Assembly (NCBI RefSeq): GCF_002101595.1
Contig: NZ_LQOM01000028.1
Coordinates: forward strand, 124,001 to 188,000
DNA from: Mycobacterium celatum
Lineage (GTDB): Bacteria > Actinomycetota > Actinomycetes > Mycobacteriales > Mycobacteriaceae
Length of the DNA stretch: 64,000 nucleotides
Direction of reading: 5' to 3'
Below are positions 53,153-61,470 of this stretch, piece after piece. Every line of letters begins with the position of its first letter. Position 1 is the stretch's first letter. The notes below the pieces were generated by a model that ran no database searches, was not told the origin of the DNA, and worked only from the letters and a program-made list of their open reading frames with translations. The position numbers and the translations under genes are program-made.

Positions 53153-53175
53153 TGACCAAAATACTATATTGGTCA
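53153..53175. promoter_or_regulatory. TetR operator TGACCAA-N9-TTGGTCA
   Basis: Perfect 7-bp inverted arms with a 9-bp A/T-rich spacer containing TACTAT. It lies 22 bp from the TetR start and 40 bp from the cupin start, central between the divergent genes. Binding of the TetR dimer would block both promoters. Confidence 0.75.
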
Positions 53176-53215
53176 ACAGTCATGCATGGGCAACACACCA
53201 CGTTTGGAGAGACAG

Positions 53216-53716
53216 ATGGACTCGATCATCAGCCGCGGCCTGCTAGTCCGCCACGAGGACGCTGAACGACTGGAAACTATGGGAGTCACGCTGTACGCCG
53301 ACCACGACATGACCGGCGGGAAGCTCAGCGGCAATCGGACTTATCTCCCGGCTGGCACCAACGGACCACCACCGCATTTCCATAAGACTTCGGCGGAACT
53401 GTTCTATATGTTGAGCGGGACACTGCGGGTATTGGCCGGCGAGGACGTCCTACTCATCAATGAGGGCGACTTTCTGCTGGTGCCGCCCTACCTACTCCAC
53501 GCCTGGGCCGCCCCGCCCGATGCCGCAGCAGATGTGCTGATCATTTTCACACCGGGCATTGAGCGGTTCGAGTACTTCCGGCTTGGCGATCGCATTTTAC
53601 GGGGTGAGGCAGACCCGGCTGAAATACTCGACACGCAGGAGCGATTCGACAACCATTTCGTCGACAGCGCCGTCTGGCGGCAGGCACAACAGGCTCCTGG
53701 CGCAGCGGAACGCTAG
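53216..53716 (+). CDS. Cupin-domain protein
   Basis: 166 residues from ATG 53216 with GGAGAG 5 nt upstream. The cupin motifs give His54, His56 and Glu61 (PPPHFHKTSAELFY) and His95 (LLHAW), a full metal-binding set. It resembles quercetin-dioxygenase-like single cupins; such proteins can be oxygenases or binding proteins. It is divergent from the TetR operon and probably under the same operator. ATG 53186 and 53182 are upstream but less well placed. The 190 bp after its stop hold no gene that I can see. Confidence 0.85.
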   Translation: MDSIISRGLLVRHEDAERLETMGVTLYADHDMTGGKLSGNRTYLPAGTNGPPPHFHKTSAELFYMLSGTLRVLAGEDVLLINEGDFLLVPPYLLHAWAAPPDAAADVLIIFTPGIERFEYFRLGDRILRGEADPAEILDTQERFDNHFVDSAVWRQAQQAPGAAER

Positions 53717-53906
53717 AGAGGAGATTCTGAGGAGTGACCGGGCACCTGCGGTGCGCAATCTACTCACGATGCCAGCGAGATTCACTCCGAACCCCGAGGG
53801 GTTGACGAAGCAAACCGCTGTTTTGCGGCGGCTTCTACGATCGCCGACCCAGTTGCCGGTTCCCTCCCTGCGATGGGACTCGACCCCAGGCAGGCCAGTG
53901 TCTTAG

Positions 53907-55505
53907 TCATGGATTCCGGCCCAGGATGGACGAAAGTACTTGTCGTAATTCCTTTTCCGGGTAAGTCACGAGCTCATCGGTGCGCCAGCCAACGAAGTCG
54001 TCGGGACGCACCAAGAGCGCCCCGGCGGGCGGGAGGCCGGTGACAGTGACCCATTCAGTGTCGGGTCCGAGTGCGTGGGCGGCGACCGGGACGCCGATCG
54101 CCTTCGACACGGACGCCGCGGCGTCGGACCAAGCAGCGCCGTCGTCGCCAGTGAATAGCGTGAATCCCGGGCCGAGTAGGTCGAGGGTCGACACCCGCTT
54201 CCCGCCGTCGTCGACCCAAGCGTGCGGGACCCGCGTTCCGGGTTGCCCGCGCAACTCCTCGACGAGCGACACGGCGTCTGGCTCTGCCGGCATCGGCTCA
54301 TCGGAAACCACTGCGGCGGAATGGTATTGGTAGCCGACCAGCAGGGCGAACATCGGCGCCTCCTCCTCCGGCGGTATCTGCGGCCGGTTGTCCTCCAACT
54401 TCAGAAACGTCAGCGCAGGCCCGGTCAGCGATTGGCGCGCATTGAACCGGCCTACCGGGTGTCGTTCGGCGTGATAGGTGCCCAGCAGCGCGGGATCGGC
54501 GGTACCGTCCAAGACGGCGGCCAGCTTCCAGGCCAGATTGTGCGCACTCTGGATCGCGGTGTTGGCGCCGCCTGCTTTGAATGGCGGCATGGTGTGCGCC
54601 GAGTCGCCGACGAGAAAGATTCGCCCGCTTTGGAATTGGTCGGCCACCCGCTCGTAGGGCTGCCACGGCGCCACATCAATGACCTCCAGGTCGATCGGCT
54701 CTCCTATTGCATTGGTGAGCATCTCGCGGCAACGGTCCGCGGTGAATTGTGCTGCGGTCTCCCCCCGATCGGGAAAGTAGGTGGTTATGAACATTCCGAA
54801 GTCGTCACGGACAGGCAGGAAAATGCCCTCCACGTCGGCGTTCTTGACTTGCACGGCGTCGCCGTCGGCGAGCTGCGGGACGAACTTTCGCCAGGGTCCG
54901 CGAAAGTATACGAAGACGACATAGATCGGCAGCGCGCCGTAGCCGGATGTCGGCACGCCAAGTGCGTCGCGGATCGGGCTGTGCACGCCGTCGGCGGCGA
55001 CGAGATAGTCGGCGCGCACAGTTTCCGAAACCCCTGACTCCCGGTCGCGCACCACGATTGTCACACCGTCGTCGTTCTGCTCGAACGAGCACAACTCGGT
55101 CCCGTAGCGCACTTGGCTACCGTTCCGGCGGATGTGCGCAAGCAGCATCGGCTCGAATTCGCTCTGTGGACAATATTGCCCGGACGGTTCGGGGCTTAGC
55201 CCGTCGAAGGCCGAGAAGATGGCGTCGACGTCGAACGCCTGCGTCTCTTCGGGGCTATTCAGCGACGGCTTGGCGAGCATGTCCGAAACACCTTCTGCGA
55301 CGGCGTGGACTTCGTCGGCCAGTCCCAGCCCGCGCAGGATCTCCAAAGAGCGAAAGCTCAGATTGCGCGCCTTCGGGTAAATGAACATCTCCCGCCGCTT
55401 CTCGACCAGCAAGGACGGCACTCCATGCTTGGCGAGCAGCGCGGCAGTGGCCAGCCCGGCCGCGCCGGCGCCGACGATCAGAACCGGAACACGCGTGACG
55501 CCCAT
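53907..55505 (-). CDS. FAD-dependent aromatic hydroxylase (PheA/TfdB/MhpA type)
   Basis: 532 residues from ATG 55505 with a GGGAG site upstream. Class A flavin monooxygenase: GAGAAG (12-17), the AADGVHSPIR second motif with Asp172-Gly173, and GDSAHTMPPFKAGGAN with Asp301. The C-terminal thioredoxin-like tail (about 400-532) matches the phenol-hydroxylase group. It would hydroxylate a phenolic substrate with NAD(P)H and oxygen. A 26-bp palindrome (55520-55545) directly upstream of its start is the likely operator of the TetR gene next to it. Confidence 0.9.
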   Translation of the reverse strand: MGVTRVPVLIVGAGAAGLATAALLAKHGVPSLLVEKRREMFIYPKARNLSFRSLEILRGLGLADEVHAVAEGVSDMLAKPSLNSPEETQAFDVDAIFSAFDGLSPEPSGQYCPQSEFEPMLLAHIRRNGSQVRYGTELCSFEQNDDGVTIVVRDRESGVSETVRADYLVAADGVHSPIRDALGVPTSGYGALPIYVVFVYFRGPWRKFVPQLADGDAVQVKNADVEGIFLPVRDDFGMFITTYFPDRGETAAQFTADRCREMLTNAIGEPIDLEVIDVAPWQPYERVADQFQSGRIFLVGDSAHTMPPFKAGGANTAIQSAHNLAWKLAAVLDGTADPALLGTYHAERHPVGRFNARQSLTGPALTFLKLEDNRPQIPPEEEAPMFALLVGYQYHSAAVVSDEPMPAEPDAVSLVEELRGQPGTRVPHAWVDDGGKRVSTLDLLGPGFTLFTGDDGAAWSDAAASVSKAIGVPVAAHALGPDTEWVTVTGLPPAGALLVRPDDFVGWRTDELVTYPEKELRQVLSSILGRNP

Positions 55506-55519
55506 TGCCTACTCCCTTC

Positions 55520-55545
55520 TAGACGGAACTGCTTAGTTCCGCCTA
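55520..55545. promoter_or_regulatory. 26-bp palindrome upstream of the monooxygenase
   Basis: TAGACGGAACT-GCTT-AGTTCCGCCTA has 11-bp arms with one mismatch. It starts 15 bp upstream of the monooxygenase ATG. A half-site AGTTCCGTCTA recurs at 56227-56237, upstream of the TetR gene. This suggests that this TetR regulates the monooxygenase and, more weakly, itself. Confidence 0.75.
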
Positions 55546-55583
55546 TGGGCTAGGGTGGCACGCTTACGCTCAACGCGCAACTG

Positions 55584-56201
55584 TTACGTCGTCGGTGCGC
55601 CGGCGAGCGGCAGGATCACATCTTCGAGCACGCGGCGGACGTAGACTCGGTCGATCGGCCGTCCCGTGATCACACGCAGGACATTGAGGCCCAGCGCCAC
55701 GTCAGGTATCAGGCTCAAGTCGCGGCCGGCCGGGATTTCGCCACGGGTCACCGCACGGTCGAGCAGCGTCCGCACCGCATGGCGCGGCGGCGACAGCACA
55801 AGGTCGTCCATGGCAGCCGCCAAAACGGGATTATGCATCGCTGCCGCCGCTACCCCGACAACGACTTGAATTGTGTTGGAATTAGCGGTATCCAGCTCTG
55901 GCATGGCTGCAATTACTGCCTCGATGTCACCTCGGAGGCTGCCGGTGTCGGGTGGCTCGACGGGCCCCAATCGTCGTCGCCAGTGCGCGATCGCTTCGGC
56001 CACCACGACGGCCTTCGAGGGCCAGCGGCGATAGATCGCGGCCTTGCCGACGCCGGCACGGCTCGCGACGTCGTCCATGCTCAGCCGGTCGTAGCCCAGT
56101 TCGGCCACCCCCGCCAGCGCGGCGTCGAGGATGGCCGCATCCAGGGACCGGTCGAGTCTTGCCGGCCGCCGCGTCCGCGATGTGCCGCTTGTGGGCTCCA
56201 T
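55584..56201 (-). CDS. TetR-family regulator of the monooxygenase
   Basis: 205 residues from ATG 56201. Helix-turn-helix at about 25-65: ILDAALAGVAELGYDRLSMDDVASRAGVGKAAIYRRWPSKAVVV. The effector domain (about 90-200) is of the TetR_C-type found with aromatic metabolism. The gene is between the monooxygenase and glpD, both on the same strand; the palindrome at 55520-55545 and a half-site at 56227-56237 are likely binding sites. Confidence 0.9.
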   Translation of the reverse strand: MEPTSGTSRTRRPARLDRSLDAAILDAALAGVAELGYDRLSMDDVASRAGVGKAAIYRRWPSKAVVVAEAIAHWRRRLGPVEPPDTGSLRGDIEAVIAAMPELDTANSNTIQVVVGVAAAAMHNPVLAAAMDDLVLSPPRHAVRTLLDRAVTRGEIPAGRDLSLIPDVALGLNVLRVITGRPIDRVYVRRVLEDVILPLAGAPTT

Positions 56202-56226
56202 GACACCGTCCTCGTCGATACCGGTT

Positions 56227-56237
56227 AGTTCCGTCTA
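56227..56237. promoter_or_regulatory. Half-site of the monooxygenase operator upstream of TetR
   Basis: AGTTCCGTCTA repeats exactly (as reverse complement) the left arm of the 55520-55545 palindrome. It overlaps the stop codon of glpD, 26 bp upstream of the TetR start. A flanking ATACC/GGTAT pair surrounds it. Single half-site only, so binding would be weak. Confidence 0.5.
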
Positions 56238-57773
56238 TGGTATGCCGAAGTGTGCCAGGAATTCCTCCGCCACGTCGATCACTCGTTCGCGGTCGGCGGG
56301 CACCAGGCCGATGCGGGTTCGGCGGTCGAGGATGTCGCCGACGTCCAGCGCGCCCTCGTGGGTGATGGCGTATTCGAATTCCGCGCGGGTCACGTCGATG
56401 CCGTCGCCAACAGGGTCGGTGGGCCGTTCGCACGTGGCGGCGGCGACGACGTTTGCCGCCTCGGCCCCGTAGCGGGCGATCATCGACTCCGGCAGATCGG
56501 TGGTCAGCGCGACGGCCGTCCCCGGGTTTGTCAACGCGCCGACCAACGGCAGGTCGTGGGTCCGGCACGCGCCCGCCGCGAGGTAGCGCTGCGCGACCGC
56601 GTGATCGACGACGTCTTGGGCCATCCGCCGGTATTCGGTGAGCTTGCCGCCGATCACGCTGACCACGCCGGAGTCCGACTCGACGATCGCGTGGTCGCGC
56701 GATACGTCGGCTGTCCGGCCTTCGCCGGTGTCGATCAGGGGCCGCAGACCGGCGTAGGTACCGATGACATCCGAGTCGTCGAGCGTGATCTCCAGGGCGG
56801 TGTTGACTGTTTGTAGCAGGAAGTCGACCTCGTCCGAACTCGGTTGCGGCACATCGGGTATCGGGCCGGGCGCGTCTTCGTCGGTCAGGCCGAGGTAGAC
56901 CCGGCCCAGCTGCTCGGGCATGGCGAAGATGAAGCGATTCAGTTCGCCGGGTATCGGAATGGTCAGCGCCGCAGTGGGATTGCCGAACGTCTCCGCGTCG
57001 AAGACCAGATGTGTGCCGCGGCTGGGCCGTAACTTCAACGCCGGGTCGATCTCGCCGGCCCACACCCCGGCGGCGTTGACGACGGCGCGTGCCGACACGT
57101 CGAACGATTCGCCGCTGCGCTGGTCCGTGAGCCGTGCCGAGGTGCCCGTCGCCTCCGATGCGGCCACATAGGTCAGGACGCGGGCGCCGCGCTGCGCCGC
57201 GGTGCGCGCGACGGCCACCACCAGTCGGGCGTCGTCGATCAGCTGGCCGTCGTAGGCGAGCAGTCCGCCGTCGAGGCCGTCGCGCCGCACCGTCGCGGCC
57301 ATCTCGATGACGCGCTGCGCCGAGATACGCCGCGACCGCGGCAGTATCGACCCCGGCGTGCCCGCCAGCGTGCGCAACACATCGCCGGCCAGAAACCCGG
57401 CGCGCACCAAGGCCCGCTCGGCGCGGCCCATCGACGGCAGTAACGGGACCAGCTGCGGCATCGCACGCACCAGGTGAGGAGCGTTGCGGGTCATCAGGAT
57501 TCCGCGCTCGACGGCGCTGCGCCGGGCGATGCCGACGTTGCCGGTGGCAAGGTAGCGTAGGCCGCCGTGTACCAGCTTGGAGCTCCACCGGCTGGTGCCG
57601 AACGCGAGGTCGTGCTTTTCCACCAGTGCCACCCGTAGACCGCGGGAGGCGGCGTCCAGCGCAACGCCCGCGCCGGTAATACCGCCACCGATGACCAGTA
57701 GATCCAGCGGTGCGCCGTCGGCGAGGGCGGTCAACTCCGCGGTGCGTCGCGCCGCGTTCAGGGCAGTCGACAT
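56235..57773 (-). CDS. glpD1: GlpD: FAD-dependent glycerol-3-phosphate dehydrogenase
   Basis: 512 residues from ATG 57773 (GTG 57776 is adjacent). The FAD-binding motif GGGITG (29-34) opens the protein, followed by RGLRVALVEKHDLAFGTSRWSSKLVHGGLRYL, the GlpD signature. It oxidises glycerol-3-phosphate to dihydroxyacetone phosphate at the membrane with quinone. The ATG overlaps the stop of the TetR upstream (TGATG), so the regulator and enzyme are coupled. It corresponds to Rv2249c of M. tuberculosis. Confidence 0.94.
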   Translation of the reverse strand: MSTALNAARRTAELTALADGAPLDLLVIGGGITGAGVALDAASRGLRVALVEKHDLAFGTSRWSSKLVHGGLRYLATGNVGIARRSAVERGILMTRNAPHLVRAMPQLVPLLPSMGRAERALVRAGFLAGDVLRTLAGTPGSILPRSRRISAQRVIEMAATVRRDGLDGGLLAYDGQLIDDARLVVAVARTAAQRGARVLTYVAASEATGTSARLTDQRSGESFDVSARAVVNAAGVWAGEIDPALKLRPSRGTHLVFDAETFGNPTAALTIPIPGELNRFIFAMPEQLGRVYLGLTDEDAPGPIPDVPQPSSDEVDFLLQTVNTALEITLDDSDVIGTYAGLRPLIDTGEGRTADVSRDHAIVESDSGVVSVIGGKLTEYRRMAQDVVDHAVAQRYLAAGACRTHDLPLVGALTNPGTAVALTTDLPESMIARYGAEAANVVAAATCERPTDPVGDGIDVTRAEFEYAITHEGALDVGDILDRRTRIGLVPADRERVIDVAEEFLAHFGIP

Positions 57774-58336
57774 CACGACAGGTATCCGTTCAGCGCGTGG
57801 GTGAGCTCGGCGGCCAGCGCCGTGGCGTTCAGGATGGGCTCGACGATCTGGGCGGACTGAATCGCGGACTGGGTGATCAGCAGCACCATCGCGGCCATCC
57901 GGCGCGGGTCGCCGGGCCGTACGCTGCCGTCGCGCTGTGCGGCGCGCAGGTTGTCGGCGAGGCCGTCGATCAGCAAGCGTTGGCTGGTCCCGAGCCGCTG
58001 GGTGATGTAGACCATCGCCAGCTCTGAGCGCAGCACCGCCATCACCAGCTCGTCACGGCGCAGGCGTTCGGCCACCGCCACCACTCGCTCCACCAGCGCC
58101 TCGCGGCCTTCGCCGCGGGCCGGCACGTCGCGCGCCGCGCCAGTGATATGCCTGGTCAGCAGGTCAGCCAGGATCGAGCGAGTGTCGGGCCAGCGGCGGT
58201 ACACGGTCGGTCGGCTCACGCCGGCCCGCCGCGCAATCTCGGCCAGCGCCACCCGCTCGACGCCGAAATCGCGCACACAGCTCGCGGCGGCGGCCAGGAT
58301 CCGGTCATCCACCGTGACGTTACTGATTGACAGCAT
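57773..58336 (-). CDS. TetR-family regulator coupled to glpD (Rv2250c type)
   Basis: 187 residues from ATG 58336. Helix-turn-helix at about 12-56: ILAAAASCVRDFGVERVALAEIARRAGVSRPTVYRRWPDTRSIL. It is translationally coupled to glpD and divergent from the AGPS-like oxidase. An inverted repeat CGTTAC/GTAACG at 58318-58352 overlaps both starts and is the likely operator, linking glycerol-3-phosphate use with the oxidase and kinase genes. The effector is unknown. The in-frame ATG at 58375 overlaps the divergent gene and was not used. Confidence 0.9.
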   Translation of the reverse strand: MLSISNVTVDDRILAAAASCVRDFGVERVALAEIARRAGVSRPTVYRRWPDTRSILADLLTRHITGAARDVPARGEGREALVERVVAVAERLRRDELVMAVLRSELAMVYITQRLGTSQRLLIDGLADNLRAAQRDGSVRPGDPRRMAAMVLLITQSAIQSAQIVEPILNATALAAELTHALNGYLS

Positions 58337-58352
58337 ATGTAATACTGTAACG
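58318..58352. promoter_or_regulatory. Operator-like inverted repeat between TetR and AGPS-like gene
   Basis: CGTTAC (58318-58323) and GTAACG (58347-58352) are perfect 6-bp arms with a 23-bp spacer containing TGTAATACTGTAA, itself rich in TETR-type half-sites. It covers the TetR start and abuts the divergent start at 58354. A compact site from which one regulator could control both directions. Confidence 0.5.
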
Positions 58353-58353
58353 C

Positions 58354-59958
58354 ATGCCTGCCGAGTTGCTGCCACCGATGAAGTGGAACGCCTGGGGCGA
58401 CCCCGCCGCGGCCAAGCCCCTCTCCGAGGGAATCCGGTCGCTGCTCGAGCAGGTCCTCGGCGTCACCGAAGCACCGGCCCCCGAACTCGACCCCGACCAG
58501 GTGCAACCGCGCCCGTCTGCGCTCGCCGACGACGACCGCGACGCGCTGGCCGCGATCACCGGCGCCGACTACTGCCGCGTCGACGGCCACCACCGGTTGC
58601 TGCACGCCGGCGGCAAGTCCACACTGGATCTGTTGCGCCGCAAGGATTCTGGCGCGCAGGACGCTCCCGACGCGGTGCTGCTGCCCGGTTCCGAGGACGA
58701 GGTCGCCGCAATTCTGCGGTACTGCACACAACACGGCATCACCGTCGTCCCGTTCGGCGGTGGCACCAGCGTGGTCGGCGGGCTCGACCCGATCCGCGGC
58801 TCATTCAACGCCGTTGTCTCACTGGATCTGCGCCGCTTCGACAAACTGTTGGCGTTCGACGACGTCTCGGGTGAGGCCGAGTTCGGCGCCGGCGTCACCG
58901 GCCCGCAGGCCGAGCGGCTGCTCGCCGAACACGGTTTCTCGCTCGGGCATTTTCCGCAAAGCTTCGAGTTCGCCAGCCTCGGCGGGTTCGCCGCCACCCG
59001 GTCGTCGGGTCAGGATTCGGCGGGATACGGCCGGTTCGACGACATGGTTCGCGGCCTGCGCGCGGTCACCCCGGCGGGTGTGTTGGACCTGGGCCGGGCC
59101 CCGGCGTCCGCGGCCGGCCCCGATCTGCGTCAACTGCTGATCGGCTCGGAGGGTGTCTTCGGCGTCATCACCCGGGTGCGGGTGCGGGTACACCCGGTGC
59201 CCGAGGCCACCCGCTACGAGGCCTGGTCGTTTCCCGACTTCGCCACGGGCACCGCCGCATTGCGTGCCGTCACCCAGACCGGGACCGGCCCGACCGTCAT
59301 CCGGCTTTCCGACGAGGCCGAGACCGGCGTCAACCTCGCCACCACCGAGTCGATCGGCGAGCAACAAGTCACCGGCGGGTGCCTGGCGATCACCGTGTTC
59401 GAGGGCACGGAGGCACATGCCGAGAGCAGGCACGCCGAAACCCGGGCGCTGCTCCAGGCGAACAGCGGCACATCGCTGGGCGAAGCCCCGGCGCGCGCCT
59501 GGGAACAGGGCCGATTTTCCGCCCCCTACCTACGAGATTCGCTGCTGGCCGCCGGCGCGCTCTGCGAGACACTCGAAACGGCGACCACATGGTCGAACAT
59601 CCCGGCGCTCAAGGCGGCGGTCACCGACGCGTTGACTCAAGCCTTGGCCGAATCCGGCACGACCGCCTTGGTGTTGTGTCACATTTCGCATGTGTATGCC
59701 ACCGGCGCGTCGCTGTACTTCACCGTCGTCGCCGGACAACGCGGCAACCCGATCGAGCAGTGGCGCAAGGCCAAGGCCGCGGCGTCGGATGCGATCATGG
59801 CCACCGGCGGAACCATCACCCATCACCACGCGGTCGGCGCCGATCACCGGCCGTGGATGCGCGACGAGGTGGGTGAGCTGGGCGTGCAAGTGTTGCGCGC
59901 AGTCAAGTCGACGCTGGATCCCGCCGGAATCCTCAACCCGGGCAAGCTCATTCCGTGA
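58354..59958 (+). CDS. FAD-linked oxidase related to alkylglycerone-phosphate synthase (Rv2251 type)
   Basis: 534 residues from ATG 58354. PCMH-type FAD domain: VVPFGGGTSVVGGL (about 129-142) and FPQSFEFASLGGFAATRSSGQDS. The histidine triplet in GTITHHHAVGADH near the C-terminus is the alkyl-DHAP-synthase signature. The M. tuberculosis orthologue is annotated as a flavoprotein; an ether-lipid or related role is inferred only. It is coupled to the kinase gene downstream (GTGA) and divergent from the TetR. Confidence 0.9.
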   Translation: MPAELLPPMKWNAWGDPAAAKPLSEGIRSLLEQVLGVTEAPAPELDPDQVQPRPSALADDDRDALAAITGADYCRVDGHHRLLHAGGKSTLDLLRRKDSGAQDAPDAVLLPGSEDEVAAILRYCTQHGITVVPFGGGTSVVGGLDPIRGSFNAVVSLDLRRFDKLLAFDDVSGEAEFGAGVTGPQAERLLAEHGFSLGHFPQSFEFASLGGFAATRSSGQDSAGYGRFDDMVRGLRAVTPAGVLDLGRAPASAAGPDLRQLLIGSEGVFGVITRVRVRVHPVPEATRYEAWSFPDFATGTAALRAVTQTGTGPTVIRLSDEAETGVNLATTESIGEQQVTGGCLAITVFEGTEAHAESRHAETRALLQANSGTSLGEAPARAWEQGRFSAPYLRDSLLAAGALCETLETATTWSNIPALKAAVTDALTQALAESGTTALVLCHISHVYATGASLYFTVVAGQRGNPIEQWRKAKAAASDAIMATGGTITHHHAVGADHRPWMRDEVGELGVQVLRAVKSTLDPAGILNPGKLIP

Positions 59959-60866
59959 AGCACGGACCCACGCAGGTAACGCTGCTCACCAATCCGAAGT
60001 CGGGCCACGGCAACGCGCCGCACGCCGCCGAGCAGGCGATCGCCCGACTGCAGCAGCGTGGTATCGACGTCGTCGAAATCGTGGGCACCGACGCCGAACA
60101 CGCACGCCGACTGCTGCGCGACGCGGTGGAGCGCGGCACCGACGCGGTGGTGGTCGCCGGCGGCGACGGAGTGATTGCCGATGCGCTGCAAGTATTGGCG
60201 TGCACCGGCATTCCGTTGGGAATCATCCCAGCGGGTACGGGTAACGACCACGCCCGCGAATTTCGGCTGCCCACCAAAGATCCCGCCGCGGCCGCGGACG
60301 TCGTCGCCGACGGCTGGACGGAAATCGTTGACCTGGGCCGGATTCGAGACCAACGCGGTGCCACGAAATGGTTCGGCACCGTCGCCGCCGCCGGATTCGA
60401 CTCACTGGTCACCGATCGGGCCAACCGGATGCGCTGGCCGCGCGGGCGGATGCGCTACAACCTGGCGATGCTCGCCGAGCTGTCTCAGTTGCGGCTCTTG
60501 CCGTTTCGGCTGGTGCTCGACGGACGCGAAGAGATCGTCACCGACCTCACCCTGGCCGCCTTCGGCAACACCCGCAGCTACGGCGGCGGAATGCGGATCT
60601 GTCCCAACGCCGATCACGCCGACGGCAAACTCGACATCACCATGGTGCATTCCGCGTCGCGCCTGCGGCTGATCCGGTTGTTCCCCACCGTGTACAAGGG
60701 CACTCATGTCGAGCTCGACGCGGTGACGACGGCGCGCGCATCGACCGTCGACGTGGAGTCGACGGGAATCAACGCCTACGCCGACGGGGAATTCGCGTGC
60801 CCGCTGCCGGCCGAGATCTCCGCGGTGTCCGGAGCGCTGAAAATCCTTACCCCACGCCCCGGCTGA
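59955..60866 (+). CDS. Diacylglycerol kinase-like lipid kinase (Rv2252 type)
   Basis: 303 residues from GTG 59955, overlapping the previous stop. The N-terminal catalytic domain has NPKSGHG (13-19) and GGDGV with GGDG at 69-72. PAGTGNDHAREF is the substrate/nucleotide motif. In M. tuberculosis this kinase phosphorylates diacylglycerol and related lipids and affects PIM synthesis (known, from memory). It forms a two-gene unit with the AGPS-like gene and overlaps the convergent DUF3145 gene by 20 bp. Confidence 0.92.
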   Translation: MKHGPTQVTLLTNPKSGHGNAPHAAEQAIARLQQRGIDVVEIVGTDAEHARRLLRDAVERGTDAVVVAGGDGVIADALQVLACTGIPLGIIPAGTGNDHAREFRLPTKDPAAAADVVADGWTEIVDLGRIRDQRGATKWFGTVAAAGFDSLVTDRANRMRWPRGRMRYNLAMLAELSQLRLLPFRLVLDGREEIVTDLTLAAFGNTRSYGGGMRICPNADHADGKLDITMVHSASRLRLIRLFPTVYKGTHVELDAVTTARASTVDVESTGINAYADGEFACPLPAEISAVSGALKILTPRPG

Positions 60867-61359
60867 GCCAGGACACCTCGGCGCCGTCGCCGCCGTCGCG
60901 GTAGATCTCGAGCGCCTCGTCCCACGCGGTGCCCAGCGCCGAATCCAGCTCGGCGGCCAGCGCGTCGGCGCCGTCGGCCATCATGGCCCGCAGCCGCATC
61001 TCCCCGACCATGATGTCGCCGTTGGCGCTCATCGTCCCGCTCCACAGTCCCAGCTGCGGGGTGTGGCTGAACCGCTGGCCGTCGACGCCGGGGCTGGGGT
61101 CCTCGGTGACCTCGAAGCGCAGCACCGACCAGGACCGCAACGCATTGGCCAACCGGGCGCCGGTGCCGACCGGCCCGACCCAGTTGGTGACCGCGCGCAG
61201 CTGCCCGGGCATCGCCGGTTGCGGCGTCCACTTCAGGTTCGCCTTGGCGTTCAGGGTCGACGACAACGCCCACTCGACATGCGGGCACACCGCGGCGGGC
61301 GAGGCGTGGATGTAGACCACGCCGGTCGTCGCGTCGGCGAACTGGTTCGACGCACGCAT
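60847..61359 (-). CDS. DUF3145 protein (Rv2256c type)
   Basis: 170 residues from ATG 61359 with AAGGAG 6 nt upstream. A soluble alpha/beta protein opening MRASNQFADATTGVVYIHASP and ending VSWLSRGVG. DUF3145 is an actinobacterial family without known function. It overlaps the diacylglycerol kinase by 20 bp at its 3' end and is preceded by a gap of about 111 bp. Confidence 0.9.
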   Translation of the reverse strand: MRASNQFADATTGVVYIHASPAAVCPHVEWALSSTLNAKANLKWTPQPAMPGQLRAVTNWVGPVGTGARLANALRSWSVLRFEVTEDPSPGVDGQRFSHTPQLGLWSGTMSANGDIMVGEMRLRAMMADGADALAAELDSALGTAWDEALEIYRDGGDGAEVSWLSRGVG

Positions 61360-61470
61360 CTGCTGCTCCTTCGGTTCCACGAGGGACGTCTTCCCCAACG
61401 ACCTGGTGACCCGACGAGCAGTATTTGTGTGTCTTGCGTGTCTATTGTGCCTTGTGAGACCCCTGTTGCG

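Noticed and set aside
53559..53906. 115-codon plus-strand frame after the cupin gene
   Set aside because: It overlaps the cupin in another frame, has no ribosome-binding site and resembles no family. The gap is left as non-coding.
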